This document shows positions 16,585 through 25,217 of a stretch of 46,363 nucleotides of DNA, piece after piece; the first letter of the stretch is position 1; each line of letters starts with the position of its first letter. Where the stretch lies: NCBI GenBank assembly GCA_903907935.1, contig CAIVQA010000016.1:1-46363 (forward strand), written 5' to 3'. The notes beneath the pieces were generated by a model, which worked only from the letters and a program-made list of their open reading frames with translations, was not told the origin of the DNA and did not search any database. The translations under genes and the position numbers were made by a program. Source of the DNA: an uncultured Francisellaceae bacterium. Lineage in GTDB: Bacteria > Pseudomonadota > Gammaproteobacteria > UBA6186 > Azoamicaceae.

Positions 16585-17411
16585 GCCATATCCTCAACAA
16601 GACCTATGTTTACCAAAAATTTTCTAATCATTGAAGAATTATTTTGTATAGTTTTTTCCCCTAATAAATTGCCTACAGCTTCTTTATATGCCTTACAAGC
16701 ACTACTAGGTTTTTGTTCCAAAGTAATAGGGATCCCTTGATTAGAAGCTGTTAATACTGCTTCAGATTCTGGGATTATTCCTAACAATGGAATGGCTAAG
16801 ATCTCTTTTACATCATTAACACTTAGCATTTCTCCCTTTTTAACTCTAGATTGAGAATATCTAGTAATTAATAAGTGTTTAATAACTTCTTTATTTTCTT
16901 CGGCAAGTTTGGTCCTACTATTTAACACTCCAATAATGCGATCTGAATCTCTTACTGAAGATACTTCCGGGTTAGTTACTATAATAGCTTCGTCAGCAAA
17001 ATATAAAGCCATAAGCGCTCCACGTTCTATGCCGGCTGGGGAGTCACAAATAATAAATTTAAATTCTTTACGCAATTCTTCGATTATTTTAGCTACGCCT
17101 TCTTTAGTTAGAGCATCTTTATCTCGCGTTTGAGAGGCTGGTAAAATAAATAAATTTGGTTGCCGCTTATCTTTTATTAAAGTTTGACTAAGACTGGATT
17201 CACCATTAATAACATTGATAATGTCGTAAATAACTCGACGTTCGCAGCCCATTATTAAATCTAAATTTCTTAAACCAACATCGAAGTCTATAACTACCGT
17301 TTTAAAGCCTCGATTAGCTAATTCCGCGCCTAAAGCAGCGCTACTTGTGGTTTTTCCTACTCCGCCCTTACCAGAGGTAACAACTATTACTTGGGATTTT
17401 AAGTTACTCAA
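16581..17411 (-). CDS. minD: MinD, septum-site ATPase
   Basis: MinD is a ParA-type ATPase that binds membrane when ATP-bound and recruits MinC and MinE. The deviant Walker [11 protein letters not shown] has both Lys15 and Lys20. Other markers are DFDVGLRNLD, the FIICDSPAGIE Walker B region, and a C-terminal amphipathic helix (MIRKFLVNIGLV) for membrane binding. The start codon is TTG at 17411 with a good GGAGAG upstream; no nearby ATG gives a full N-terminus. The order is minC-minD-minE, 14 bp after minC. Confidence 0.97.
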   Translation of the reverse strand: MSNLKSQVIVVTSGKGGVGKTTSSAALGAELANRGFKTVVIDFDVGLRNLDLIMGCERRVIYDIINVINGESSLSQTLIKDKRQPNLFILPASQTRDKDALTKEGVAKIIEELRKEFKFIICDSPAGIERGALMALYFADEAIIVTNPEVSSVRDSDRIIGVLNSRTKLAEENKEVIKHLLITRYSQSRVKKGEMLSVNDVKEILAIPLLGIIPESEAVLTASNQGIPITLEQKPSSACKAYKEAVGNLLGEKTIQNNSSMIRKFLVNIGLVEDMA

Positions 17412-17425
17412 GATTCTCTCCTATA

Positions 17426-18205
17426 TTAAAGCTCTGTAATTAACAGTTTACCATCAAAAAGTTGGATTTGTACTGGTTTTTTCCAAAATTTTGGTTCAAT
17501 ATTTTCGCTAATTTTAAATTGTCCTGCAATAGAAATTAGATCTGCTTCTAAACTACTACAAAAAATTCTAGCTTGGGTATTATTATTAATGCCGGCTAAT
17601 GCTCTGCCACGTAATGGACCATACACATGAATATTACCATCAGCTAATAATTCTGCCCCATTACTTACCGATCCTATTACCGAAATATCTCCATCTGGGG
17701 CATAAATTTGTTGTCCAGATCTAATTGGAGATGCAATTAATTTGTTTTTTATTGGCTTTAAATTAGCACTTTTATTACTATCATTTCTGTCTTTACCATC
17801 TGTAATATCTGTACCGTCTTCTTGAATTTGTTTTATTTTGCTACCAGGATGCTTACTATAGTTCTCGAAGTTATTGTGTGATCTTAAAATAGCTAAATTA
17901 GCATCTATAGCTAACTTTTGTTGGATAGTATTCGCATTTCTTATACCTACTGGAATTAAATTTTTCTTAATTAAAATAGTTTTAAGAGCAATAAAATCTA
18001 AATGATCAGCTAAGTGACATAAATCAATAACTATAGGTACATTATTAAAAAAATTTGGTGCTTGTTGGATTTTAGCATCTAGTTGTTCTTCTAACGCCTG
18101 TAGGTCATTATTTAAAATTTGTAAGGTAGTTAATGGAAACAATCCTCCTTTTAGCTGCATACAAGGCTTAAGTTCTGTTTCTTCACAAACAATAGGTGAT
18201 GTCAT
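17426..18205 (-). CDS. minC: MinC, FtsZ assembly inhibitor
   Basis: The 259-aa product has an N-terminal FtsZ-inhibiting domain (about 10-110, including VPIVIDLCHLA and LIPVGIRN) and a C-terminal beta-helix MinD-binding domain (about 160-259: IYAPDGDISVIGSVSNGAE, ADGNIHVYGPLRGRALAG). A polar linker with DGTDITDGKDRNDSNKS separates them. AGGA lies before the ATG. It starts the minCDE operon. Confidence 0.96.
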   Translation of the reverse strand: MTSPIVCEETELKPCMQLKGGLFPLTTLQILNNDLQALEEQLDAKIQQAPNFFNNVPIVIDLCHLADHLDFIALKTILIKKNLIPVGIRNANTIQQKLAIDANLAILRSHNNFENYSKHPGSKIKQIQEDGTDITDGKDRNDSNKSANLKPIKNKLIASPIRSGQQIYAPDGDISVIGSVSNGAELLADGNIHVYGPLRGRALAGINNNTQARIFCSSLEADLISIAGQFKISENIEPKFWKKPVQIQLFDGKLLITEL

Positions 18206-18329
18206 ATTTTTAAAATCCTAATATTTAGTATTTAGCACTAAGTTAAATATATTTTATATGTTTATATATATTTTAAAGATTTTCTTAATAAAAACAAATT
18301 TATTGTTATTTATTAAATTAAATGGTTTA

Positions 18330-18779
18330 TTATGAAAGTTTGGGAGTTGTAGCAGTTTTTTTATCATCTGTTGCAGCAACAGGCTTTAGACCTGCAGTTT
18401 TTAATTTTGTTATATTGCTTTTTAAGGCTTCGTGTGCTTCCTTTTTTTCTTTTGGTGTTTTTTCTGGATTATTTATCATATCTGCGGTTTTATTATGTAG
18501 TTCGACTAATGTTTTTATATCATCACTTGTACCATTATATTTAATCCTTACGGAATACGCATTTGATGAGGTTACATCAAGACCTTGATGAAACTGTTCT
18601 AAAATGCTTAATATATCATGTTCTTCAAAATCAGAAATAGATACTCTAGTTTTATTAGTACCACCTTTTGCTTGAAGAGATTCTGATACTCCCATTAAAA
18701 AATCTGCCATCGCTTTTATTTCGTCAAGAGAAACTTTGCCATCAATTTCAATTTTATTTTTTATTCTCCCACCATCTGC
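18330..18779 (-). pseudogene. In-frame continuation of the coiled-coil gene beyond a TAG stop
   Basis: Downstream of the TAG at 18780-18782 the same reading frame stays open for 149 codons to TAA 18330. It reads ADGGRIKNKIEIDGKVSLDE and onward into MADFLMGVSESLQ; the region before the first ATG (18710) already looks like coding sequence. That ATG, which would give 126 aa, has no convincing ribosome-binding site. The simplest view is the severed C-terminal domain of the upstream 754-aa protein. Restart at ATG 18710 or TAG readthrough would yield a separate small protein or a 904-residue fusion. The domain was not recognised; its tail is Lys/Thr/Ala-rich. Confidence 0.6.
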
Positions 18780-21044
18780 CTATCCTACTTTTATTGTCCC
18801 ACTAGCTTCCATTAATCTGCCTAACCCTAAAGCCTTTAGTCTTTCTTTCATATTTTCTTCTTCAATATATGCTCTGCTTACCTCCCCTTCTTTTTCTGCT
18901 GGCATAAAACCTACTATTGGCTTACGCCCAGAAGCAAGTGGGGCGGCAAAGGCTTTTTCTTCCTTACCGAACTGTGCAAGCATACCATGATCTTCTTCTA
19001 CTAAAGATAATTCAATACCGCCTTCTAATACCATAGCAGGGGGAGTAACGGGAACAGCAGAATCAGTAATGGCATTACCTTTTGGCTCAGGTAGATTATC
19101 AGTTTGAGTGAATTTATCATTTTCTGATTCCTGTAATAAAGCTAGCTGTTCTTCGACTGCTGCTAGTTTTACTTGTAATTCTTTTATAGTTTTGTCTTTA
19201 GCCTTTAATTGTTTTTCTGAAACTTTACTATCTTTAGAATGATCCGCTTGTTCTTTTTCTAATAATCCTGTTAATTTACCAATTTCTGCGAGTTGTGCGG
19301 CGTTAGCTTTTTCTAATTCACTCATTTTCGCAAGTTGTGCGGCATTAGCTCCTTCTAATTCACTAATTTTTGCCTGATGTTCGTCTAATTCAGCATATTT
19401 ATCGAGAGATACCTTTTCAAGTATCTCCATTTCTTCTTTTTGTTTTTGCAGCTGTCCGCTTAAATCCGATAAATTTCTCTGTAATTCTGCTATTCTATCT
19501 TCGTACTCTTGTTCCCTGGATCCTGTAGTCATCGACATTGCTTCACGCTGATCTTTTAGTGTTTTAATCTCAGCATCTTTTACACCTAAATCTTTGGCTT
19601 GTTCTTCAACCTTACTTCTTAGAAGTTCAATTACTTTACCTTGTTCACTTAATTTTTCCCCATGCTCACTTCTCTCTTTTTGCAATAACCCATCACGGTC
19701 GTTTTCTTGCATTAAAAGCCGTTCTTGTAATTGTGAAATTTGGGATTTTACAGATGCAATTTCTGCTGTAGCCTTAGAAAGTTTTTCTTCTAATTGTACT
19801 TTTTCTTCAGATAACCCTAGTGTTTCTTGTGTAAGACTATCTATACTTTTTGCTTGCTCCCGTACTTTAGTAGTTAAATCTGCGTTTTGACTTGTTTGTT
19901 CAGCTAATTCCAATGCATGTTTTTCTGTCTCTTGCTGCAACGATGATTCAAATTCACGTTTTTGTTTTTCAAGTTGGGCTGTTAGTGCTGCAACTTGGGA
20001 TTCTGCGGCTAATTTAGCTGCAGAAAGTTCTCTTTTTTCTCCCTGCAAATCTGCATTTTGCGAGGATAAAGTATCTTTTTGTTGTTGTAAGGCTTCAATT
20101 TGTCGTTGTCTTTCTTGATCTCCACCGGAAAGGCTAGCTTGCAACTCATTAATTTTTTCTTGCAATTCTCTATTCCGTGTTTCCATAGAGCTTATAGTTC
20201 GGTCTTTTTGAGCGTTGCCACTTGTTAATTCTTGGTTGGCTGATTCCAACTGCCGTAATTGTGTTGCTTGCACCACTAGTTGTTCATCTTTACTTTGCAA
20301 TTCACTTTGAATTTGAGATAATTGTTCTTGTAATTTTGCATTACCTGCTGTTAAATCTTTATTTCTTCCTTGTAGCTCAGCATTTTCTCCTCTTAATCCT
20401 TTATTTGCTAATTCCGACTGTTGTAATCGTGCTTGTAATTCTTGTACTTGTGCTTTTAATTCTTTTATATCATCCTTTTGCTTGGCTATTGTCGAATCTG
20501 TTGATTTTCGTAAAGATCCAATCGATTCTTGTAATCTTCTAATCTCACTATCTTTATCTCGCAATGCACTTTGAGCTGTAGATAATTGTCCTTGTAACCT
20601 TGCATTACCATCTGTTAAAATTTGCCTATCTTTTTTAGCTTGTTCTAATTGTGTTGTTAATATTCCATTAGCACTTTTTTCTAATTCTATTTGTTCCTCT
20701 AGTTCATTTATTAGTGCATCTTGGTCATTTATGATATCGCGTAATGATTGTTTACCAGGTTTTGGTACATTAGACGTTTGTTGAGTATTGCCAGTAAGAA
20801 GGTTGGCAAAACTTACTCTTAAATTACTAATTTCTTGCCACTCTGTTGGTGTATATTTAGGACTTTCTTGAACCCAACTAACAACTTGATTCCAATTGGT
20901 TACTGCGTTTACTACATTCCCTGCAATTAAATTTTTTTCTAAACTATCCACTCGTTTTTTAAATTCTTCGTCACCTGCCTTACCTTTTAAATTTAAGCTT
21001 TTTATAAATTTAATGATTTCTTGTTGTTTTTGTTCTGATGGCAT
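18780..21044 (-). CDS. Long coiled-coil protein (possible effector or structural protein)
   Basis: No named family was identified for this 754-aa protein. Residues 1-95 form a small helical domain with several Trp (NWNQVVSWVQ). About 105-650 is an almost uninterrupted coiled coil rich in Gln, Glu, Leu, Lys and Asn with SMC/myosin-like periodicity (ELQARLQQSELANKGL and similar). A short near-repeat, AKMSELEKANAAQLAEIGKL, is at about 580-610. The last 100 residues are globular (PVTPPAMVLEGGIELSL, GRKPIVGFMPAEKEGE, RLMEASGTIKVG). There is no signal peptide or membrane segment. A TAG ends it, but the frame continues, so the protein was probably longer originally. Confidence 0.88.
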   Translation of the reverse strand: MPSEQKQQEIIKFIKSLNLKGKAGDEEFKKRVDSLEKNLIAGNVVNAVTNWNQVVSWVQESPKYTPTEWQEISNLRVSFANLLTGNTQQTSNVPKPGKQSLRDIINDQDALINELEEQIELEKSANGILTTQLEQAKKDRQILTDGNARLQGQLSTAQSALRDKDSEIRRLQESIGSLRKSTDSTIAKQKDDIKELKAQVQELQARLQQSELANKGLRGENAELQGRNKDLTAGNAKLQEQLSQIQSELQSKDEQLVVQATQLRQLESANQELTSGNAQKDRTISSMETRNRELQEKINELQASLSGGDQERQRQIEALQQQKDTLSSQNADLQGEKRELSAAKLAAESQVAALTAQLEKQKREFESSLQQETEKHALELAEQTSQNADLTTKVREQAKSIDSLTQETLGLSEEKVQLEEKLSKATAEIASVKSQISQLQERLLMQENDRDGLLQKERSEHGEKLSEQGKVIELLRSKVEEQAKDLGVKDAEIKTLKDQREAMSMTTGSREQEYEDRIAELQRNLSDLSGQLQKQKEEMEILEKVSLDKYAELDEHQAKISELEGANAAQLAKMSELEKANAAQLAEIGKLTGLLEKEQADHSKDSKVSEKQLKAKDKTIKELQVKLAAVEEQLALLQESENDKFTQTDNLPEPKGNAITDSAVPVTPPAMVLEGGIELSLVEEDHGMLAQFGKEEKAFAAPLASGRKPIVGFMPAEKEGEVSRAYIEEENMKERLKALGLGRLMEASGTIKVG

Positions 21045-21064
21045 AATAATTTACTATAATTTTC

Positions 21065-21073
21065 ATTATAACA
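21065..21073 (-). promoter_or_regulatory. Candidate extended -10 promoter for the coiled-coil gene
   Basis: On the minus strand TGTTATAAT is a perfect extended -10 (TGnTATAAT) about 21 bp before the ATG at 21044. No good -35 is seen, which extended -10 promoters tolerate. The leader would be only about 14 nt with no clear Shine-Dalgarno. Confidence 0.5.
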
Positions 21074-21234
21074 GTTGGTTACTTTATTACTTATACTTTA
21101 AATATAGATGATTTAATTAGCTATTTTTGGTTGTAGTATCATAGTTATCTTTAATAAATCGTATTTATTCAGCGTATTACTTAATCTTTATCATTATTAT
21201 AATTTTAACGGTCTATCATTATTTTTTAAGTGTA

Positions 21235-21264
21235 TTGACTGCCATTAATATACTTGTATATACT
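21235..21264 (+). promoter_or_regulatory. Orphan promoter-like sequence, no downstream ORF
   Basis: TTGACT (21235-21240), an 18-bp spacer and TATACT (21259-21264) match sigma70 at five of six positions in each box. The predicted plus-strand RNA from about 21271 would begin with an inverted repeat and run into the palindrome at 21360-21467, with no ORF. It may serve an untranslated RNA, or be chance in AT-rich DNA. Confidence 0.35.
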
Positions 21265-21359
21265 AGTATTTTATCAAAATAAGCAAATTGATTTTTTAAA
21301 CAATAAATTTTGATAATAAAGTTAACCATAACAAAGGGTTAAATAAAGTTGTTCTATGG

Positions 21360-21467
21360 TGTAGAAATTTTTACACACTAAATTCTTTCGACGTGGGTAC
21401 ACCTATCCCAAAAAGAAAGGTGTACCCACACCAAAAGAATTTAGCTACAAAAAATCGTTTTTCTACA
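21360..21467. repeat. Strong palindrome with 27-bp arms
   Basis: The arms CTAAATTCTTTCGACGTGGG.. (21378-21404) and ..CCACACCAAAAGAATTTAG (21418-21444) are complementary over 27 bp with few mismatches, around a 13-nt loop. An outer TGTAGAAA/TTTCTACA pair (21360-21367/21460-21467) extends it. The arms are unrelated to the other repeats in the window. Confidence 0.85.
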
Positions 21468-21506
21468 AAATTCAGAGTAATTAAAATTAATCATAAAAAA
21501 GAATTT

Positions 21507-21656
21507 TCAAAATTCACCCTTTAAAGGCTTGGCAATAATATCTACATGTGCTGTTTTTTTAGTCATTTTCTCCAATAATTCTGCCTCATTAAAGGGTAAC
21601 TTCAAATGTTTTAGTTTTTTAGATTGAAACTTTTGAAATTTCGTGTGAATTTTCAT
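21507..21656 (-). CDS. 49-aa antitoxin-like small protein downstream of hda
   Basis: ATG 21656 with AAGGGA about 8 bp upstream encodes 49 aa: MKIHTKFQKFQSKKLKHLKL, then PFNEAELLEKMTKKTAHVDI, then IAKPLKGEF. The tail pattern PFxExELLxxMTxxTAHxDxxAxPxxxEF resembles the C-terminal toxin-neutralising tails of small AbrB/MazE- or Phd-like antitoxins, by recollection only. No toxin gene lies next to it. It begins 17 bp after the hda stop, so it is probably the last cistron of that operon. It could be an orphan antitoxin or a degraded module. Confidence 0.6.
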   Translation of the reverse strand: MKIHTKFQKFQSKKLKHLKLPFNEAELLEKMTKKTAHVDIIAKPLKGEF

Positions 21657-21673
21657 AAAAATAATCCCTTAAA

Positions 21674-22378
21674 TTACAACCCCAAAACTTCCTTAACAAA
21701 AGGTATAGTTAATTTACGTTTAGCCGCAAGAGAAGCTATATCCAAGCTTTCTAATGTTCCAAATAATTGCCCAGTACTTCTAGATACTCTAGATATTAAA
21801 AAATTAGCCACGGTCTCGCTAAGATTTAAGCCTATTTGCTCTGCTCGCATAATTAATGCTGCTATTTTTTCTTGTTCAGTTAATGCATGTAAATAATAAG
21901 TGATCCCCCAACTCATCCGAGACCTAAGATCTGGCAACTGTAATTTTAAACTACTAGGAGCACAATCTGCTGCAACAATTAACTTATGTTGTTTAGCCCG
22001 TATGTTGTTAAATAAATAAAATAATTTTTCTTCTAAATTAGAATCAGCCATCAAATTTAAATCATCTAAACATAATAAAGATAGATTTTCTAAACCATCA
22101 AAAAAATCCATATTGCCGTTTAAATTATTTTTTAACGATAAATACATTGCTGGAATATTCTGACTTAATTGAACACCGCAACACGCTTGCAATAAGTGAG
22201 TTTTACCAACTTCTTTGTTCCCCCATAAATAAAAAAAATTTTCTTGATTATTTTTAAAATCAACAAAATTTTTTAGAGCAAACAATAATTGTTGATTATT
22301 ATCTGAGAAAAAAAAATTAGTGAAAGTTGAATTATCTAACAAATTAAATTCTAATGGTAATTGTGGAATCATAACCAT
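21674..22378 (-). CDS. hda: Hda, DnaA-related regulator of replication initiation
   Basis: Hda with the loaded DNA clamp stimulates ATP hydrolysis by DnaA, limiting re-initiation. The 234-aa product starts with a clamp-binding motif (IPQLPLEF), has a P-loop WGNKEVGKTH, Walker B LLCLDDLNL, and the arginine-rich LPDLRSRMSWG segment of DnaA-like AAA+ proteins. A short helical lid domain ends the protein. Its ATG overlaps the DUF2066 stop by one base (TAATG), the same gene order as in many gammaproteobacteria. Confidence 0.95.
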   Translation of the reverse strand: MVMIPQLPLEFNLLDNSTFTNFFFSDNNQQLLFALKNFVDFKNNQENFFYLWGNKEVGKTHLLQACCGVQLSQNIPAMYLSLKNNLNGNMDFFDGLENLSLLCLDDLNLMADSNLEEKLFYLFNNIRAKQHKLIVAADCAPSSLKLQLPDLRSRMSWGITYYLHALTEQEKIAALIMRAEQIGLNLSETVANFLISRVSRSTGQLFGTLESLDIASLAAKRKLTIPFVKEVLGL

Positions 22379-23367
22379 TATGTCTGCAAAGTATAAAACA
22401 ATACATTATTACCAGCAGAATGCTGATGATCATCGATTTCTTTTAAAATACTATTAGTGGAGATAGCATTTCTTATAGCTGTTATACCTCCTTGTACTTT
22501 AAGTTCAAATTCTACTTCACCGGCTTGAAATTTCGTACCTTGTAAATTTTTAATAAATGTTAAATTTTGTAAATAATTTTCGATTTTAACATAATCTTCT
22601 AAGTTAATAACATTGGTAATTTTTATTAGTATGGTCTCTTTTTCTGATGGACTATGGCTCGCATAACGCTTAATAAAATTTTCCATAAGCTGATCTATAA
22701 AAATATTAGCCCCGGCTATAAAATCTGGTTCTTTTGTAATGATTGTCCAATCCGTAGTAAGTGATTGCCAAGAAAATTGTAATGCTTCATTTTGGTTGTT
22801 ACATTTTATAAATATTACTTCATCTACCGCATAACGCTTAGCTGCTTGTTTAATTAAAGGTATTAACCTATCATCACTTAAATTTTGCTGTAAAATTTCT
22901 AAATCTGCTAAATCAAACATTGGATAAATAATAGATAATCCCTTTAATTTTGCTGCCTGTTGAACTTGTTGTAATAATTCTTGAATTTGATTTTCCGGCT
23001 GGTTTATTTTTGGCCACAATAAGGTTAATGGTCTATATTCTCCCAAAAATTGATAATTATTATCTATCAAAGATTGGCTAATAGCATCCTTATCAAAAGA
23101 TATTTTTAATATAGTTTGATTATCAATATTGCTATAAGCATACTGGCTTAAATATTGATCGACATTTTGTATGGTTAAAGTTTTAGGTTTTCCTGTAATT
23201 TTTTGCAATATTTCAGAAAATGCTTGTTCTGTTATATTTTTTCTTTGTTCTACACTAATTTCTTTAGATAATACTTTAATGTTGGCGCTATATAAATCTT
23301 CCTTAACTAAGGCATTCGCCAATTCAAAAATAAAAAAATTTAAAATAAATATCCAAAATATTTTCAT
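22378..23367 (-). CDS. DUF2066-family exported protein
   Basis: Started at ATG 23367 the protein has 329 aa and a clear signal peptide (MKIFWIFILNFFIFELANA); the longer frame would translate a palindromic repeat and part of dcd and is rejected. The N-terminal region (LYSANIKVLSKEISVEQRKN, then ITEQAFSEILQKITGK) and YQFLGEYRPLTLLWPKI are typical of DUF2066. The function is unknown; the family is usually encoded beside hda or purM. The start codon is immediately adjacent to (one base overlapping) the end of the repeat at 23367-23496, so its translation start region is repeat-derived. Confidence 0.9.
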   Translation of the reverse strand: MKIFWIFILNFFIFELANALVKEDLYSANIKVLSKEISVEQRKNITEQAFSEILQKITGKPKTLTIQNVDQYLSQYAYSNIDNQTILKISFDKDAISQSLIDNNYQFLGEYRPLTLLWPKINQPENQIQELLQQVQQAAKLKGLSIIYPMFDLADLEILQQNLSDDRLIPLIKQAAKRYAVDEVIFIKCNNQNEALQFSWQSLTTDWTIITKEPDFIAGANIFIDQLMENFIKRYASHSPSEKETILIKITNVINLEDYVKIENYLQNLTFIKNLQGTKFQAGEVEFELKVQGGITAIRNAISTNSILKEIDDHQHSAGNNVLFYTLQT

Positions 23368-23496
23368 ATATGCCAATTTCAGTCTAGGTTTAGGTGTTCT
23401 AAAAAAAACAAGGAGTGTTGTTTTAGCCCCGCAAAGAGGGGCGAGTTTCACGACTTGTTTTTTTAGAATACCTAAACCTGAACTGAAGTTAGTATA
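23367..23496. repeat. Palindromic element copy, shortened core type A, inverted
   Basis: The arms are ..TCAG..AGGTTTAGGT(G/A)TTCTAAAAAA on each side, ending in TATATGCC and (reverse complement) TATACTAAC. The core is inverted and shorter than in other A copies: AAGGAGTGTTGTTTTAGCCC .. GGGGCGAGTTTCACGACTTG. The arm sequence differs from the other copies yet both arms changed together. It lies between dcd and the DUF2066 gene. Confidence 0.85.
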
Positions 23497-23515
23497 AGAA
23501 CGCACACGTTTCATA

Positions 23516-24085
23516 TTACTCAAGTACCTTTGGCAAAGTAACACCAACTTGTCCTTGATATTTACCCTTACGATCTGCATAAGAAATCTCGCATTCATCA
23601 TTAAAAGCCGCTTCTAAAAATAATACCTGTGCTACCCCCTCATTAGCATAAATTTTAGCAGGTAATGGGGTAGTATTAGAAAATTCTAGTGTAACATGAC
23701 CTTCCCACTCTGGTTCTAGTGGAGTAACATTTACTATAATACCACAACGCGCATAAGTAGATTTACCTAAACAAATTGTTAAAACATTTCGCGGTATTTT
23801 AAAATATTCAATAGTATGAGCCAACACAAAAGAGTTTGGCGGAATAATACAAACATCTGCTTTAATATCTACAAAGCTTGTTGGATCAAATTGTTTTGGA
23901 TCAACTATTGCCGTATTAATATTAGTAAAAATCTTAAATTCATTAGCACAACGCACATCGTAGCCATAGCTAGAAACACCATAAGAAATCACTTTACCAG
24001 CATTAATTTGTTTTTCACAAAATGGTGAAATCATACCATGCTCTAATGCCATTTTTCTGATCCAACGATCTGATTTAATACTCAT
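23516..24085 (-). CDS. dcd: dCTP deaminase
   Basis: This enzyme deaminates dCTP to dUTP for dTMP synthesis. The 189-aa length and motifs fit: [17 protein letters not shown], a [32 protein letters not shown] active-site strand with the catalytic Glu in [11 protein letters not shown], and [12 protein letters not shown]. Its ATG overlaps the mrp stop by 4 bp. The order is rapZ-mrp-dcd on the minus strand. Confidence 0.97.
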   Translation of the reverse strand: MSIKSDRWIRKMALEHGMISPFCEKQINAGKVISYGVSSYGYDVRCANEFKIFTNINTAIVDPKQFDPTSFVDIKADVCIIPPNSFVLAHTIEYFKIPRNVLTICLGKSTYARCGIIVNVTPLEPEWEGHVTLEFSNTTPLPAKIYANEGVAQVLFLEAAFNDECEISYADRKGKYQGQVGVTLPKVLE

Positions 24086-25206
24086 ATATCCTCCAATTCT
24101 AATTGTAGATCTACCGGCAAAAAAGATAACTCCGCTGCCGCCGCTACCGCAATATCATGGTAAATTTTACTAATATTACTCTCTGGAAAAGCTAATACTG
24201 TTGGTTTTCCTAAATCTGCTTGCTGACGTATATTTAAATCTAACGGGATATTACCTAATAATCGGATACCGTATTTAGTAGCCATATTAATGCCACCAGA
24301 GGTACCAAAAATATCATGTTTATAATTACAATTAGAACAAATAAATGAACTCATATTCTCCACTATTCCTAAAATAGGAATATCCAATTTTTGCAACATA
24401 ACTAAAGCTTTTTGTGCATCTAATAATGCAATATCCTGCGGAGTCGTAACTATTATAGCACCACTAACAGGAATTTTTTGAGCCAATGTTATTTGAATAT
24501 CACCTGTCCCAGGAGGTAAATCAACAATTAAATAATCTAACTCTGGCCAAGAGGTATCGTGTAATAATTGCAATAAACCACCGCTTACCATTGGACCACG
24601 CCATACAACTGGTGATTCTGGTTCTAACAAATGCCCAATAGAAATACAATATACCCCATACACATGATGAGGTTTAAGTTTGTTTTCAATCACTGTGGCT
24701 CTATCTGGACAACCTAACATGTGGGGTAAACTAGGGCCATATAAATCTGCATCTAAAATACCAACCCTAGCACCTTGTGCTTTTAATGCCAACGCTAAAT
24801 TTACTGATACAGTAGATTTTCCTACTCCGCCCTTTCCTGAGCCAACTGCAATAATATTTCTAATATTAGAGATTTTTTCTACATTCTCTTTATAGGCATG
24901 GGTCAATATTTTACTATCGCAATTAATTTCTAAACTTAATTTAATTCCAACTTCTTTTGCTAGACTATTAATTACTGGTTCTAAGATAGCCCGTAATTTA
25001 TTAGAAAGTTCTAACAAATATTTACCTAATAGAAACCCAAATTGTAAATTTAAAATTACTTGGCAATTATTGATAATTAATTCTTTAATACCATTAGCAG
25101 TTACTAAATCTGTAGCTAAACAAGGAACTTTATAGTTTGCTAATTCCTGATAAATTTTTGACTTTAATACTTCTGTTTTTAAAATTCTAGATTGATTTTT
25201 TTTCAA
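24082..25206 (-). CDS. mrp: Mrp/ApbC iron-sulfur cluster carrier ATPase
   Basis: Mrp/ApbC proteins bind and transfer Fe-S clusters. The 374-aa product has an N-terminal MIP18-like domain (about 15-95) and a ParA-like ATPase with [11 protein letters not shown] (about 122-132), [26 protein letters not shown] and the cluster-binding CxxC (C290, C293). It follows rapZ by 11 bp and overlaps dcd by 4 bp. Confidence 0.96.
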   Translation of the reverse strand: MKKNQSRILKTEVLKSKIYQELANYKVPCLATDLVTANGIKELIINNCQVILNLQFGFLLGKYLLELSNKLRAILEPVINSLAKEVGIKLSLEINCDSKILTHAYKENVEKISNIRNIIAVGSGKGGVGKSTVSVNLALALKAQGARVGILDADLYGPSLPHMLGCPDRATVIENKLKPHHVYGVYCISIGHLLEPESPVVWRGPMVSGGLLQLLHDTSWPELDYLIVDLPPGTGDIQITLAQKIPVSGAIIVTTPQDIALLDAQKALVMLQKLDIPILGIVENMSSFICSNCNYKHDIFGTSGGINMATKYGIRLLGNIPLDLNIRQQADLGKPTVLAFPESNISKIYHDIAVAAAAELSFLPVDLQLELEDI

Positions 25207-25217
25207 TTTTAATAAAC

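Larger units (their letters stand above)
21045..21506. other. Gene-free stretch between the coiled-coil gene and the hda operon
   Basis: These 462 bp carry no credible ORF. They hold the coiled-coil gene promoter candidate (minus), an orphan TTGACT-N18-TATACT sequence (plus, 21235-21264), a 10-bp inverted repeat TTATCAAAAT/ATTTTGATAA (21271-21280/21307-21316) and a strong palindrome at 21360-21467. The remainder is very AT-rich. Confidence 0.7.

Noticed and set aside
20222..20542. 106-aa hydrophobic plus-strand ORF inside the coiled-coil gene
   Set aside because: Antisense shadow of Gln/Asn/Leu-rich codons, which read as Leu/Val-rich on the other strand; no ribosome-binding site.
23368..23601. 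78-residue N-terminal extension of the DUF2066 protein
   Set aside because: It would translate a palindromic repeat and the end of dcd; ATG 23367 begins a proper signal peptide.
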